Of a stretch of 64,000 bases of DNA, positions 46,061 to 55,643 are shown in pieces. Origin of the DNA: Sulfurospirillum halorespirans DSM 13726. Lineage in GTDB: Bacteria; Campylobacterota; Campylobacteria; Campylobacterales; Sulfurospirillaceae. The stretch lies in assembly GCF_001723605.1 (NCBI RefSeq), contig NZ_CP017111.1, positions 806,001 to 870,000 of the forward strand, written 5' to 3'. The position numbers and the translations under genes are program-made. The notes under the pieces are model-generated. The model did not search any database and was not told the origin of the DNA. It saw only the letters and a program-made list of their open reading frames with translations. Each line of letters starts with the position of its first letter. Positions within the stretch are counted from its first letter, which is position 1.

Positions 46061-47486
46061 AAAAATTACGACTGAGCATCATAAAAACGGTATAACACTC
46101 TAATCTTCCGATAATCATCGCCGCGGAAAGTACCAGTTTATCGTACCATGTAAAGAAAGCATAGTTTTGCGAAGGACCTGTGAGGTTGAGCCCAGGTCCA
46201 ATGTTGCCGATCATGGAAATAGACGTACTAAAGGCAGTAAGGAAATCAAATCCTCTGGCAAAGAGGTACATCGTTACCATAAAAGCGGTGAGGATAAAGA
46301 GGGCAAAAAAGCCAAAAACCGAGTTGATGATGGAGCTTTTAATCTGCTTTCCATCGACAAAAATCGAGGTGATGACATCGGGCTGAATGGTTCGTTTGAT
46401 CTCGAGCGCGATATTTTTAAAAAAGAGCACGTAGCGAATCATCTTAATACCACCTGCCGTTGAGCCAGCATTGGCACTCATGATCATAGCGATGATGGCG
46501 ATCATCATCGTAAACTGTCCCCATTTTTCATAATCGAGCGAAGCAAAACCCGTGGTCGAAGCCAGCGTTGTGACGGTAAAAAAGGCGTGCATCAGCGAGT
46601 TGTAAAAAGAGTTTTGCGATGTTAATGTGTGTTCAAGCGCCATCATAAACGATAAGAAGACAATAAGCCCAATATACCACTGGTTTTCTTCAGTATTAAA
46701 CGCCCATTTATCGCCATTAAAGAAACGAATATGGGCTAAAAAGTTGATGCCTGAAATCGTCATAAAGAAAGTCGTTGTCCAGATAACGCCATCACTAAAG
46801 CCAGCTAAGGAGCTGTTTTTAGTGGAAAAACCACCTGTGGAGATGGTTGCAAAGGCGTGATTGATCGCATCAAACCAGTTCATACCAAAAAGCATTAAAA
46901 GCGCAAAATTCGCCAGTGTAAAGAGGATATACACCGCCCAGATACGGTTAGCGGTATCTTTAATTTTTGGCGTGATTTTATCCATCGAAATGCCCGTCGA
47001 TTCAGCTTTAAAAAGGCTTAGTGATCCACTAGGATTGATCAGTGGTAAAAGCCCAACGCCTAAAACGATGATACCAATACCCCCAATCCAATGCATCAAG
47101 CTTCGGTGAAACAAAATGGCTTTGGGCAAGATCTCAACATTGGTATAAGCACTTGCTCCCGTTGTTGTAAAACCGCTAATCGCCTCAAAAAAAGCACCTG
47201 CAGGATCGATATTGGTGTAAAGTACGAGTGGAATGGCTCCTCCGACACCTAGGAGAATCCAAATAAAATTAACCGAGACAATACTCTCTTTAATGCCTAA
47301 AATCATCTCATCATTTTTAAGAATCAAAAAAGTGGAGAGATTAATAATAAACAGAGCAAACATCGCTACAGCGTAGATAAAAACATCTTCGTTGTAAAAA
47401 AAACCTACAATGGGGGGAATGAGGAAAAGAAAAAAGACAACCAGTCCAACAGCAGAGACAAATTTTAAAATGCTTTTAATACTCAT
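46047..47486 (-). CDS. trkH: Potassium uptake protein TrkH
   Basis: A 479-residue integral membrane subunit of the Trk/Ktr potassium transporter, with ten or so hydrophobic segments and the four P-loop filter motifs (for example AISGFTTTGAS, ATISTGGFST, TTLASTTGFAS and ISMIGNIGPGL). It mediates K+ uptake controlled by TrkA, whose gene lies just upstream. The ATG at 47486 follows the trkA stop by 14 bases. Confidence 0.93.
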   Translation of the reverse strand: MSIKSILKFVSAVGLVVFFLFLIPPIVGFFYNEDVFIYAVAMFALFIINLSTFLILKNDEMILGIKESIVSVNFIWILLGVGGAIPLVLYTNIDPAGAFFEAISGFTTTGASAYTNVEILPKAILFHRSLMHWIGGIGIIVLGVGLLPLINPSGSLSLFKAESTGISMDKITPKIKDTANRIWAVYILFTLANFALLMLFGMNWFDAINHAFATISTGGFSTKNSSLAGFSDGVIWTTTFFMTISGINFLAHIRFFNGDKWAFNTEENQWYIGLIVFLSFMMALEHTLTSQNSFYNSLMHAFFTVTTLASTTGFASLDYEKWGQFTMMIAIIAMIMSANAGSTAGGIKMIRYVLFFKNIALEIKRTIQPDVITSIFVDGKQIKSSIINSVFGFFALFILTAFMVTMYLFARGFDFLTAFSTSISMIGNIGPGLNLTGPSQNYAFFTWYDKLVLSAAMIIGRLECYTVFMMLSRNFWKKF

Positions 47487-47500
47487 GGCGCTCTTTTATA

Positions 47501-48841
47501 TTAGACATTTTGCTGAAGCCATTTGGCAACAACTTCAAAATCGGACTCTTTGGTAAACGCGACAATGACATCATCGCATTCAAAGGTTGGGATAAGGCGA
47601 TATTCGTAAATATCATTACCACGCAAGATAATAAAATGCCCTTTGTCATCCACTTTGTCAGGCAGGTGCAGTTTCTCGCCAATCAATGAGGAGGTGGCAT
47701 CAATTTTGCGCATAATGACGGAGCCTTCGCCACCGCAAAATTTCTTTTGGGTTAAAATGTTGTTGGAGTGAATGCGCTCCAAAATGGAATAGTAGGCATT
47801 GATCTTCTCACCCCTAACCACTTCGATATTAAGGTTACGCATTAAAGAGGAGTAAGCGATGTCATTGTTGATACCAATGATCTTTTTGATCCCTTTTTGC
47901 TTGGCTTCTATACATTTGGTGATGTTATACTCATCGTTCTTTGTCGCAGCGATAAACATGTCGGTGTCAAAACGGGTTTTATTCACAATATGATCGGCAT
48001 CATAGGTTGTTTTAAGTACGGTCGCTTTGTTCTTAAGTTCAATATTGGCTTTACGGCACAGCTCAATGTTTTTATCCATAATCTGAACATCAATCCCTTT
48101 TTTAAGCAGTACCTTGGCAATCTCAATACCGAGCGAATCTGCTCCAAAAATAACACAATTTTTAATCGGAGTGGAAGGTTCATTGTTTTCGCATGCGAGT
48201 GAACGAAGCAAGAGAATGGCACTGGGGAAGGCAAAGAGATAGACTAGATCGTTGGGAAGCATCGTCTCAACAGGCTTGGGGACAAAAAACTGCTTTTTAC
48301 GCTCCATACCAGCAACGGCAAGTTCGCCATTGAGTTCACCAATAAAGGTCGAGATCATCCGTGGGGTAAAGTCATCTTTAAGCCGAATGGAAACAAGAAG
48401 CGCTTTGGTAAACGCAAGGGCTTTGGCATTGTGCGCGTGTGAAAAATCAACAAGGTATTTAAAGGGTTGCGCTGCTTCAAAGGAGGGAACAATGGTATCG
48501 TTAATGTTGAGCTTTGTTTTGACTTGGTCGCTGGCGAAGAAATTGTTTTTAAGACGAATAATCTTGCGCTTCACTGTTGCGATGTTATCGATAATCAAAG
48601 AGGAGAGAAGATTCACTTCATCCGAATCGGTTACCGCAATAAAAAGATCGATGTGGGGGTTAATACCAAGGTAGGTATGCGGGTTTTCAATATTGCCGCA
48701 AATGCCTAAAACGTCGAGGTTTTCGTGAATGTTTTGGATGGCATATTCATTTTGATCGATGATCGTCACGCTGTTGTTGTGCATCAGGTGTTTGGCAATA
48801 TTGTAGCCAACTTTCCCAGCGCCTGCTATAATCACTTGCAT
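47501..48841 (-). CDS. trkA: Trk system potassium regulatory protein TrkA
   Basis: A 446-residue cytoplasmic regulator with two RCK units: the first NAD-binding fold begins MQVIIAGAGKVGYNIAKHL, the second CVIFGADSLGIEIAKVL near residue 228, each followed by a TrkA-C domain (the last ending DFEVVAKWLQQNV). It binds NAD(H) or ATP and gates TrkH. It is cotranscribed with trkH. A candidate -10 (TACAAT, 48894-48889 minus) lies about 50 bases before its start in the otherwise empty 131-base gap. Confidence 0.94.
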   Translation of the reverse strand: MQVIIAGAGKVGYNIAKHLMHNNSVTIIDQNEYAIQNIHENLDVLGICGNIENPHTYLGINPHIDLFIAVTDSDEVNLLSSLIIDNIATVKRKIIRLKNNFFASDQVKTKLNINDTIVPSFEAAQPFKYLVDFSHAHNAKALAFTKALLVSIRLKDDFTPRMISTFIGELNGELAVAGMERKKQFFVPKPVETMLPNDLVYLFAFPSAILLLRSLACENNEPSTPIKNCVIFGADSLGIEIAKVLLKKGIDVQIMDKNIELCRKANIELKNKATVLKTTYDADHIVNKTRFDTDMFIAATKNDEYNITKCIEAKQKGIKKIIGINNDIAYSSLMRNLNIEVVRGEKINAYYSILERIHSNNILTQKKFCGGEGSVIMRKIDATSSLIGEKLHLPDKVDDKGHFIILRGNDIYEYRLIPTFECDDVIVAFTKESDFEVVAKWLQQNV

Positions 48842-48972
48842 AGGGTTTTATCTCTCATAAAGTATTTTCAATGAATGTATAAAGAGGTATTGTATCACAT
48901 TCTTGTAAAAAACAAGAGGGAGCTAAAAGAGGTATATTAAGCGTCAAACAAGCCCCAGCAAAGCAGCCAAAA

Positions 48973-49452
48973 TTACTTTCGGCTACCTGATTCGCTGTAC
49001 TGTTTCATACTTTCGCTGTAGGTATCGCGAAGCGTATTGACATAAGCGGTCGCTTTTTTAATGTCAGTGATGGTGATGAGGGCTTCATTGCCAAATTTAT
49101 CACTGATTTTGGAAAGATCGTACGCCAGTTTTGATTTTTCATTGATTTTTTGAAGGGCTTTAAAAAAGGCTTCGTCCATCTCTTTGTTTTTAAGTTTATC
49201 GTTTTGGTAAAGGTAGAGTGCAACGCGGTACACTTCATCTTTGTCGGTGCTATAGACTTCAACGTATTCAATGGCACTGTCAAGAAGTTTAATATTGAAA
49301 TAATTTTGATCCTTGGTCACACAGGAAAACTCGGTACATTTAAAGCCATTGGCTTCTAAAAAAGCTTTGTCTTTACCAATAAGATCATCTAAAAAACCAG
49401 CAGAAAGAGAAATATGAGAAACGAGTGCTAGAAAAAGAAGAGCTTTTTTCAT
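48973..49452 (-). CDS. Exported hypothetical protein
   Basis: A 159-residue protein with a signal peptide (ALLFLALVSHISLSAG, cleavage near residue 18) and no recognised domain. Two cysteines (CTEFSC) near residue 40 could form a disulfide. The remainder is charged and largely helical (KNKEMDEAFFKALQKINEK). A standalone gene between trkA and the tRNA. Function unknown. Confidence 0.7.
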   Translation of the reverse strand: MKKALLFLALVSHISLSAGFLDDLIGKDKAFLEANGFKCTEFSCVTKDQNYFNIKLLDSAIEYVEVYSTDKDEVYRVALYLYQNDKLKNKEMDEAFFKALQKINEKSKLAYDLSKISDKFGNEALITITDIKKATAYVNTLRDTYSESMKQYSESGSRK

Positions 49453-49503
49453 AACATTTACCTTTGTGTATCAAATTAAACAAATTCACACTTAAGAAGC
49501 ACG

Positions 49504-49580
49504 TGGTGGGTCCTGAGTGGCTCGAACACTCGACCACCCCGTTATGAGCGGGGTGCTCTAACCAACTGAGCTAAGGACCC
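49504..49580 (-). tRNA. tRNA with CAU anticodon (tRNA-Met, possibly Ile2)
   Basis: A complete cloverleaf on the minus strand, 77 bases including an encoded CCA end. The acceptor stem is GGGTCCT/AGGACCC, the D-loop TAGCTCAGTTGGTTAGAGC, the anticodon stem CCCCG/CGGGG with loop CTCATAA (anticodon CAT), and the T-loop GTTCGAGCC. Elongator Met and lysidine-modified Ile2 tRNAs share this anticodon and loop; the sequence does not decide. It is not an initiator: the first acceptor pair is matched and the anticodon stem lacks three consecutive G-C pairs at the loop of the initiator type. Confidence 0.95.
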
Positions 49581-49672
49581 ATTTTAAAGAGTGAAATTGT
49601 ATCTTTTTAATTGTTAAAAGAATATAAAAAATAGATGAAAAAAGAACGTTAGATAAGGCGTTAAATAGGGCG

Positions 49673-50779
49673 TTAGAGCGAATATTTAATGGAACGATAG
49701 GTCGGGTCAAATCGGAACGCTAAAAGGTTTTCCAAGATGCCAAAAAGAGCGAAAAAAGTGATGAAACTGCTACCGCCATAACTGTAAAAAGGAAGCGGAA
49801 CGCCCACAACGGGAGCAAGTCCTATGGTCATAGCAATGTTGATACTCATGTAAAAGAAAATGAGCAGAGAGATACCACTGGTGATGACTCTGGCAAAGTA
49901 ATCCTCTTTGAGAATAAAATTGAGACTTAAAAGATGCATCACCAAAAAGGCGTAACACAAAATCAGCCCAAGTGCACCCCAAAAACCAAGGCGTTCAACG
50001 GTATACGCAAAGATAAAATCGCTGGTGGCAATCGGTAAAAATTTGTAGTGGGTTTGGGTTGCTTCACTGCGTTCTTTTCCTGTGAGTCCTCCTGAACCAA
50101 TGGCGATGATGGATTGCTTCACGTGGTAACTGGGTTTTTCAGAGACAAAGTCTGCAATACGCTGTTTTTGATAATCGTGCAAGCCATTGTAGAGCAGTGG
50201 ACTGCTGATGCCTATGAGAATCGCCAAAGTGATCCAGATCTTTTTATGCACGCCGATAACAAAAAGTGTGCCATAGCCAAGAAGCAGTAAAATCATCGCC
50301 GTACCCAAATCAGGCTCTTTTGCCACCAGAATAAAGGGTAAAACGATGTAAAAGCTCAGCTTAAAAAAGGATTTCCAGCCATACCCTTTTTCATCGGGAG
50401 GATTGTGTTTAATAAGATAAGCAAGCATGAGAATAAACGCAGGTTTGAAAATCTCAGAGGGTTGAATGGTGAAATGGACAAAAGGGATTTCAAGCCATCT
50501 CCTCGCACCCAATTTGGCAATACCAAAAAAATCAACACTGATTAGTAAAATGATGGTAACCCAGTAGAAAAAAGGGATGACCCATTCGATTTTTTTGATG
50601 GGAATAATAAAAAACATGAAAAATGCAAAGCAACCAACCGCGTAATAAACGATCTGTTTATTGGCAAGCATTCCACTGGCTTCAGCGATAAGATAGTACG
50701 AGAGAGTGATGATAGGAAGGACGAGTATAGGAATTAAAAAATCAAAATGTGTTAAGATGCGCCTATCAATTTGAAACAC
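49673..50779 (-). CDS. rodA: Rod-shape peptidoglycan polymerase RodA (SEDS family)
   Basis: A 368-residue SEDS-family glycosyltransferase with about ten membrane segments. Signatures include QPSEIFKPAFILMLAYLI, AKEPDLGTAMILLLLGYG and the C-terminal GVPLPFYSYGGSSF. It polymerises lipid II during cell elongation. The frame is open to 50908, but the GTG at 50779 gives VFQIDRRILTHFDFL, the typical RodA N-terminus, and has AAAGGGA at five bases upstream. It is divergent from the pseudouridine synthase gene. RodA here matches the place of mrdB in Campylobacter. Confidence 0.92.
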   Translation of the reverse strand: MFQIDRRILTHFDFLIPILVLPIITLSYYLIAEASGMLANKQIVYYAVGCFAFFMFFIIPIKKIEWVIPFFYWVTIILLISVDFFGIAKLGARRWLEIPFVHFTIQPSEIFKPAFILMLAYLIKHNPPDEKGYGWKSFFKLSFYIVLPFILVAKEPDLGTAMILLLLGYGTLFVIGVHKKIWITLAILIGISSPLLYNGLHDYQKQRIADFVSEKPSYHVKQSIIAIGSGGLTGKERSEATQTHYKFLPIATSDFIFAYTVERLGFWGALGLILCYAFLVMHLLSLNFILKEDYFARVITSGISLLIFFYMSINIAMTIGLAPVVGVPLPFYSYGGSSFITFFALFGILENLLAFRFDPTYRSIKYSL

Positions 50780-50837
50780 TAGATCCCTTTGGAAACGTTT
50801 TGGAAAGTATATCAAAAAATAGAGGAAAGTAGGCTGG

Positions 50838-51821
50838 ATGGAGTTTACATGTAAAGAGTCAAAAAGGCTCGATGCCGCCATGAGTGAAGCGCTGGAATTA
50901 CCACGCAATCAGGTCGAAAAACTGATTAAAAATATCGGTGTCACGGTGGATGGAAAGCTGTGTACAAAGTGCAGTTTGAAGCTGGTAGAAGGCAATGTTG
51001 TGTATTACGAATTTGTAGAGGCAACGCAAAGCCCAAGCAGTTATGAGGTTGATTTTGATGTGCCAATTCTCTACGAGGACGATGATCTTTTGGTGGTCAA
51101 TAAACCGCCGTTTTTAACCGTGCATGGTGCACCCAGCGTGAAAGAGGCGACACTGGTCGATTGGCTTCAATTTAAGGGCATCAATCTCTCAACGATCAGC
51201 GGCGAAGAGCGCCATGGCATCGTGCATCGCATCGATAAAGAAACCAGTGGCGCGCTCGTGATTGCAAAAAACAATGAAGCGCATTTAAGCCTCTCGTCTC
51301 AGCTGGAAGATAAAAGCATGGGTAGGTACTATCTTGCGATCATCGATCTGCCCCTTAAAGATGACATCGTGGTAGAACTTCCCATCGGTCGAAGTGTGAA
51401 TAATCGTCTTAAAATGGATGTCGCAAAACGGGATGGACGAATGGCAAAAAGTGCGTTTACCAAACTCTTATTATCGCGTGATGGCAAAAAAGAACTGATC
51501 GCAGCAAAACTGTTTACGGGACGAACCCATCAGATCAGAGTGCACCTCCAAGCGCTTAGCCGCCACATCTTGGGTGATAGTTTATACGGCTTTAAGAGCC
51601 AAAATGGTACAATACCCAGAGTTATGTTACACGCCTATATTTTGTATCTTAAGCATCCAAAAACAGGGCAATTGTTGCAAATACATGCCCCATTATGGGA
51701 TGATTTTGATGCCTATTTAACACACCATTTCAGTAAGGAAGAGGTCAATGAAAAAATTACTTTGGATAGCATCGTTAATGGTTTTAAGCTTAATAATCAC
51801 TGGTTGCGAAAAGACACTTGA
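50838..51821 (+). CDS. RluD-like 23S rRNA pseudouridine synthase
   Basis: A 327-residue RluA-family enzyme: N-terminal S4 domain (about 5-60, RNQVEKLIKNIGVTVDGK), the catalytic motif HRIDKETSGALVIAKN with the active-site aspartate (about residue 138), and GRTHQIRVHLQAL. It isomerises uridines in ribosomal RNA. The palindrome at 50844 lies in codons 3-6 (FTCK), directly after the start. The last 74 bases overlap the next gene in another frame; the C-terminal 25 residues (KITLDSIVNGFKLNNHWLRK) have no family role, suggesting the original stop was lost. Confidence 0.88.
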   Translation: MEFTCKESKRLDAAMSEALELPRNQVEKLIKNIGVTVDGKLCTKCSLKLVEGNVVYYEFVEATQSPSSYEVDFDVPILYEDDDLLVVNKPPFLTVHGAPSVKEATLVDWLQFKGINLSTISGEERHGIVHRIDKETSGALVIAKNNEAHLSLSSQLEDKSMGRYYLAIIDLPLKDDIVVELPIGRSVNNRLKMDVAKRDGRMAKSAFTKLLLSRDGKKELIAAKLFTGRTHQIRVHLQALSRHILGDSLYGFKSQNGTIPRVMLHAYILYLKHPKTGQLLQIHAPLWDDFDAYLTHHFSKEEVNEKITLDSIVNGFKLNNHWLRKDT

Positions 51822-53004
51822 AACACCAAAAGAGCCGATCGTTGATGCTTCATTGCCCCGTATAGAGGGCATTCGAACCCTTCCTGGTTCCACCGACGTT
51901 GGGTTTGAGTGGACGCCTATTTACAGTGCGCAAGTCGAAGGGTACTATTTGTACCGCCAAAGCGGCAATAGCATGAAAAAAATCGCCACGATTAAAGACA
52001 AGTATATCTCGCACTATGTGGATACCGAGCTAAAACCCAATAGCAGTTATGCCTACCAGATGAGCACCTATTCACCCGATAAACATGAATCAGGACTCAG
52101 CATGATGGCAAATGTGACAACATTAGCACCTGTTGTGAAGAGTGCAACACTTGGTTCCGTTGAGCCTGTTTCGTTTATTACCGCGATTTCAGAGCTTCCT
52201 GCGCGTATCAAAATTATTTGGCGACCGCATGCGATGGAGAATGTGGAGTACTACATCATCGAACGCAACGAATACAAATCAACGTCATGGGATGAAGTGG
52301 GTAAAGTCAAAGGCAGGTTAAATGCCGAATACATCGATCAAGACATTAAAGATAACTACGTCTATCGTTACCGCATTAAAGTCAAAACCAATGATGGCGT
52401 TCTCTCCAAGCCAAGTGACACCGTTGAAGCGCATTCAAAAGCACTTCCTAAAGGCATTACGGGAGTTCAAGCAACGTCTAATTTACCGAAGAAAATTATC
52501 TTGACATGGAGTCCATCAACAACGAGTGATTTTGCCTATTATAAAGTCTATCGTTCTCCAACATCAAGCTTGTTTTACAGTTTTTATGGCAAAACAGTCA
52601 ATACCGAGTTTGAAGATTTGATCAATGAAAATGGTAAAACCTATTATTACCGTGTTGTCGCCGTGGATGTCGATGGGCTTGAATCCAAGCAAGAAGGCAC
52701 AGTAACGGGTATGACACTCTCCGCACTCAAGTCTCCTGTTGTTCGCTCCGTAAAGCATGATGGCGGCTCTATTTATATCACATGGGGTGGGGATGATAAT
52801 GCGATTAAATATACCATCACCAAAGAGTTTGAACTCTCTGGCAAAACACAAAAACAGAGTTTTACAGGTATTTTTGAAAGCAATTTTATTGACCAAGATA
52901 CGCTGCCTGGCGTGGAGTACAAATACAAAATTATTGCAATCGACAAATACGGCATTGCGTCTAATCCTTCGGATAGCGTCGTTATCAAGATTCCAAAGGA
53001 ATAA
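51748..53004 (+). CDS. flpA: Fibronectin type III lipoprotein (FlpA-like)
   Basis: A 418-residue lipoprotein. The signal peptide ends in the lipobox IITGC (cysteine near residue 20), followed by three or more fibronectin type III modules, each with the pattern RIKIIWRPHAMENVEYYIIER or KKIILTWSPSTTSDFAYYKVY. Campylobacter FlpA, in the same genomic place, is a surface lipoprotein binding host fibronectin. In a probably free-living organism the ligand is unknown. An AAGGAAG site precedes the ATG inside the pseudouridine synthase gene. Confidence 0.83.
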   Translation: MKKLLWIASLMVLSLIITGCEKTLETPKEPIVDASLPRIEGIRTLPGSTDVGFEWTPIYSAQVEGYYLYRQSGNSMKKIATIKDKYISHYVDTELKPNSSYAYQMSTYSPDKHESGLSMMANVTTLAPVVKSATLGSVEPVSFITAISELPARIKIIWRPHAMENVEYYIIERNEYKSTSWDEVGKVKGRLNAEYIDQDIKDNYVYRYRIKVKTNDGVLSKPSDTVEAHSKALPKGITGVQATSNLPKKIILTWSPSTTSDFAYYKVYRSPTSSLFYSFYGKTVNTEFEDLINENGKTYYYRVVAVDVDGLESKQEGTVTGMTLSALKSPVVRSVKHDGGSIYITWGGDDNAIKYTITKEFELSGKTQKQSFTGIFESNFIDQDTLPGVEYKYKIIAIDKYGIASNPSDSVVIKIPKE

Positions 53005-53013
53005 AAGCTTTTT

Positions 53014-54192
53014 ATGCCAAATTTTCATACCAAGACCCTAAAACCTTTACGTTATCCTTGCACCTATAAAGAGACCACATTTACGTACGAAGCCCACTCC
53101 AAGCGGGGTAATACGCTGGTGATGGCCTCGACGCAAGGGGAGCAAGTACTCATTCGGATTCAGCAAAAAGAGGATGGAGTTTTGTTGGTCAAGGGCGATA
53201 AAGTCACCCGTCCAACCCAAGCCTCTTTTTTACAAAAAGTGTTGATTGATTTTCGAGATGCGAGCGAAGCTGAGGAGATTTTCTCCAACATTGAGCCTAA
53301 AAAATTCTTACATGTAAAGCATTCGCCTTACCTCAAAGAAATTGAATTTTTTGCAAACCACTTTGATGTGGAGCGCGAAATTTGGATTGAAATTGGCTTT
53401 GGAAGCGGACGCCATCTGTTGCACCAAGCGAAGAAAAATCCTCACATCCAATTTATTGGACTGGAGATTCACAAGCCTTCCATCGAGCAAGTGTTAAAGC
53501 AGTGTGAGCTTCAAAACATTGAAAATATTCTCGTGATTGATTACGATGCGAGGCTGTTTATGGAGTTTTTACCTTCCAATGTCGTGGGGCGCATTTTTGT
53601 ACATTTCCCCGTCCCTTGGGATAAAAAACCACACCGCCGTGTCTTCTCCGCCGCATTTATTGAAGAGGCACTGCGTGTTTTACATGTAAACGCAACATTG
53701 GAACTTAGAACCGATAGTCCGCTCTATTTTGAGTTTACCTTTTCGCAGATGATGCAACTGAGCAAAGCGGATGTACATGTAAAGAAAAATGCCGAGTTAG
53801 AGATTACGAGTAAGTACGAAGATCGTTGGCGTAAAATGGAAAAAGATATCTACGATGTGATCTTAACCAATGAAATGGAAGCCGCACCGATCCCAAAATT
53901 GGGCAGGTTGCACTTTGATGACGTGGTTGATTTTGCTAAAATTAGAGATGCTTTTAAAGACGAACTTCTGCGAGGTGAGGGCTTTTTTGTCCACTTTGAA
54001 GAGCTGTTTGAAATTGATGAAAAAAGTGGACTCATTCGCCTCTCTTTTGGTGCCAATGAACGCAACGAGCGCTGTTTTATACAGATCCAAGAAGGACAAG
54101 TAACGTATCTTCCTGAGACGATTTTGGCAACGAAAAGCAATGTGGCAGCCCATACCTTAATTAAAGAGTGGTTTCATGGAATATGTGATTAA
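53014..54192 (+). CDS. trmB: tRNA (guanine46-N7)-methyltransferase
   Basis: A 392-residue TrmB, longer than the usual 220-240 because of an extra N-terminal region (about 130 residues) as in Campylobacter. The SAM-binding motif is EIGFGSGRHLLHQA, with FIGLEIHKPSIEQVL and FVHFPVPWDKKPHRR (the tRNA-binding PDPWPK-like segment). It methylates G46 of tRNAs. Three palindrome copies lie in the gene (53307 LHVK, 53679 LHVN, 53772 VHVK). The end overlaps ftsE by 17 bases. Confidence 0.92.
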   Translation: MPNFHTKTLKPLRYPCTYKETTFTYEAHSKRGNTLVMASTQGEQVLIRIQQKEDGVLLVKGDKVTRPTQASFLQKVLIDFRDASEAEEIFSNIEPKKFLHVKHSPYLKEIEFFANHFDVEREIWIEIGFGSGRHLLHQAKKNPHIQFIGLEIHKPSIEQVLKQCELQNIENILVIDYDARLFMEFLPSNVVGRIFVHFPVPWDKKPHRRVFSAAFIEEALRVLHVNATLELRTDSPLYFEFTFSQMMQLSKADVHVKKNAELEITSKYEDRWRKMEKDIYDVILTNEMEAAPIPKLGRLHFDDVVDFAKIRDAFKDELLRGEGFFVHFEELFEIDEKSGLIRLSFGANERNERCFIQIQEGQVTYLPETILATKSNVAAHTLIKEWFHGICD

Positions 54193-54847
54193 AGCCACTG
54201 GCTTAAATATTAGCTATGGCAGAGATGAGCCCATCATTACCGATGCAAGTATGCAGATTAAAGCGCAAGAGTTTGTCTTTATTACGGGCAAAAGTGGTAG
54301 TGGCAAATCAACGATTATCAAGTCACTGTACGGTGAGCTTTTCCCTAATCACGGCAATCTAAATGTCTGTGGTATCGATTTTAAAAATATTAGCAGTTCC
54401 AAGCTCAACCTTTTAAGACGCTATTTGGGCGTGGTTTTTCAAGACTATAAACTCATTGATGAGTGGACAGTAGAGCAAAACGTGATGTTGCCTCTCATCA
54501 TCGGCGGATTTTCAAAAAATGTCTGCACAAAACAAGCGCACAAGCTTTTAAAACACGTCAAATTGTTGCATAAAATCAATAAATATCCGTATGAACTCAG
54601 TGGTGGCGAGCAACAACGTGTCGCGATGGCACGCGCACTCGCACACAATCCCGTCCTCATTTTAGCCGATGAACCAACAGGCAATCTGGACAGTTATTCC
54701 AGCGAAGTGATCTGGAACCTGCTCAAAGGTGCCAAAGAGCATTTGGGCACAACCGTACTGGTGGTAACGCACAATATTCCCTCAACGCTAGGGATCGATT
54801 ATAAACACTATTTCCTAGAAGGTGGCGTATTGCATGAGGTCAGTTAG
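54176..54847 (+). CDS. ftsE: Cell division ATP-binding protein FtsE
   Basis: A 223-residue ABC ATPase. Walker A is [13 protein letters not shown], the signature [15 protein letters not shown] and Walker [13 protein letters not shown], followed by the H-loop VVTHNI. With FtsX it forms the complex that activates peptidoglycan hydrolases at the septum. Overlaps trmB by 17 bases and ftsX by 14 to 26. Confidence 0.92.
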   Translation: MEYVIKATGLNISYGRDEPIITDASMQIKAQEFVFITGKSGSGKSTIIKSLYGELFPNHGNLNVCGIDFKNISSSKLNLLRRYLGVVFQDYKLIDEWTVEQNVMLPLIIGGFSKNVCTKQAHKLLKHVKLLHKINKYPYELSGGEQQRVAMARALAHNPVLILADEPTGNLDSYSSEVIWNLLKGAKEHLGTTVLVVTHNIPSTLGIDYKHYFLEGGVLHEVS

Positions 54848-55643
54848 CAGCCATTTTTCCATCATGATCTCTGTTTTTGTCCTGCTCTTTTCGTTTCAAT
54901 TTACGAATCTGATTAAGAGCATTGTCAATGACTACGCGACTAAAATTGTCAATGACTACGCTATTGTCGTTGTCTCCTCAACGGAGCTTAAAGAAGAAGA
55001 GCTTAAAAAACAGATTCCTGAGATTGAGAGTTTATCGGAAATCAGCAGTAAAAAGATCTTGGATCGTCTTAAAAATGATATGTCTTCTAAAAATTTAGCT
55101 CTTTTGCAAGTGGCGTTGCCTAAGTTTTATTCCCTCAAACTTGAATCCATTCCCAATAAAAAAAGAGTCGAAGCCATCAAACAAAAACTCTTGAGCATTA
55201 CCTCCATTTCGCGCATTGAAACCTTTGCAAAGACGCATGAAAAGATGTTTAAAATGTTACAGCTTTTGCAAACGATGGTCTATATTTTTGCATTTTTTGT
55301 CGCGTTTGTGGCGATTTTGCTCATCTTTAAACAGATCCGAATTTGGACCTATGAGCATCATCGACGTATGTCCATAATGACACTTTTTGGAGCCTCCTTT
55401 TTTATGAAAAGTGCGATGTTGTACCGTATGACGCTGGTTGATTCACTCTTCAGCTCCATTGTGGTGTGCGCCCTTTACACCGTTGCCCCTAAGATGAATG
55501 TTGTTCAAACATTTGCCGCTGAGCTTGATATTGTCATTCCTCCCTTTGATCTTTTGGTGGAAGGAGGCACACTGATAGGTGCGTCTATCCTCTTTTCACT
55601 CTTTGCCGTGACGATTGTGGCACGTAAGATTGGTCGTGTATGA
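54834..55643 (+). CDS. ftsX: Cell division protein FtsX
   Basis: An integral membrane protein of 269 residues with four hydrophobic segments (about 7-27, 150-170, 200-220, 240-262) and a periplasmic loop after the first. FtsX transmits ATP hydrolysis by FtsE to the periplasmic activator. The frame is open from a GTG at 54822, but the ATG at 54834 has AAGG 11 bases upstream; both lie within ftsE. The next gene starts at the ATGA overlap at 55640. Confidence 0.86.
   Translation: MRSVSSHFSIMISVFVLLFSFQFTNLIKSIVNDYATKIVNDYAIVVVSSTELKEEELKKQIPEIESLSEISSKKILDRLKNDMSSKNLALLQVALPKFYSLKLESIPNKKRVEAIKQKLLSITSISRIETFAKTHEKMFKMLQLLQTMVYIFAFFVAFVAILLIFKQIRIWTYEHHRRMSIMTLFGASFFMKSAMLYRMTLVDSLFSSIVVCALYTVAPKMNVVQTFAAELDIVIPPFDLLVEGGTLIGASILFSLFAVTIVARKIGRV

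Noticed and set aside
48900-48925. TCTTGT-A5-ACAAGA as a terminator for the exported hypothetical gene
   Set aside because: Stem of only six weak pairs, and it lies over 40 bases upstream of that gene's 3' end on the wrong side; better read as chance.
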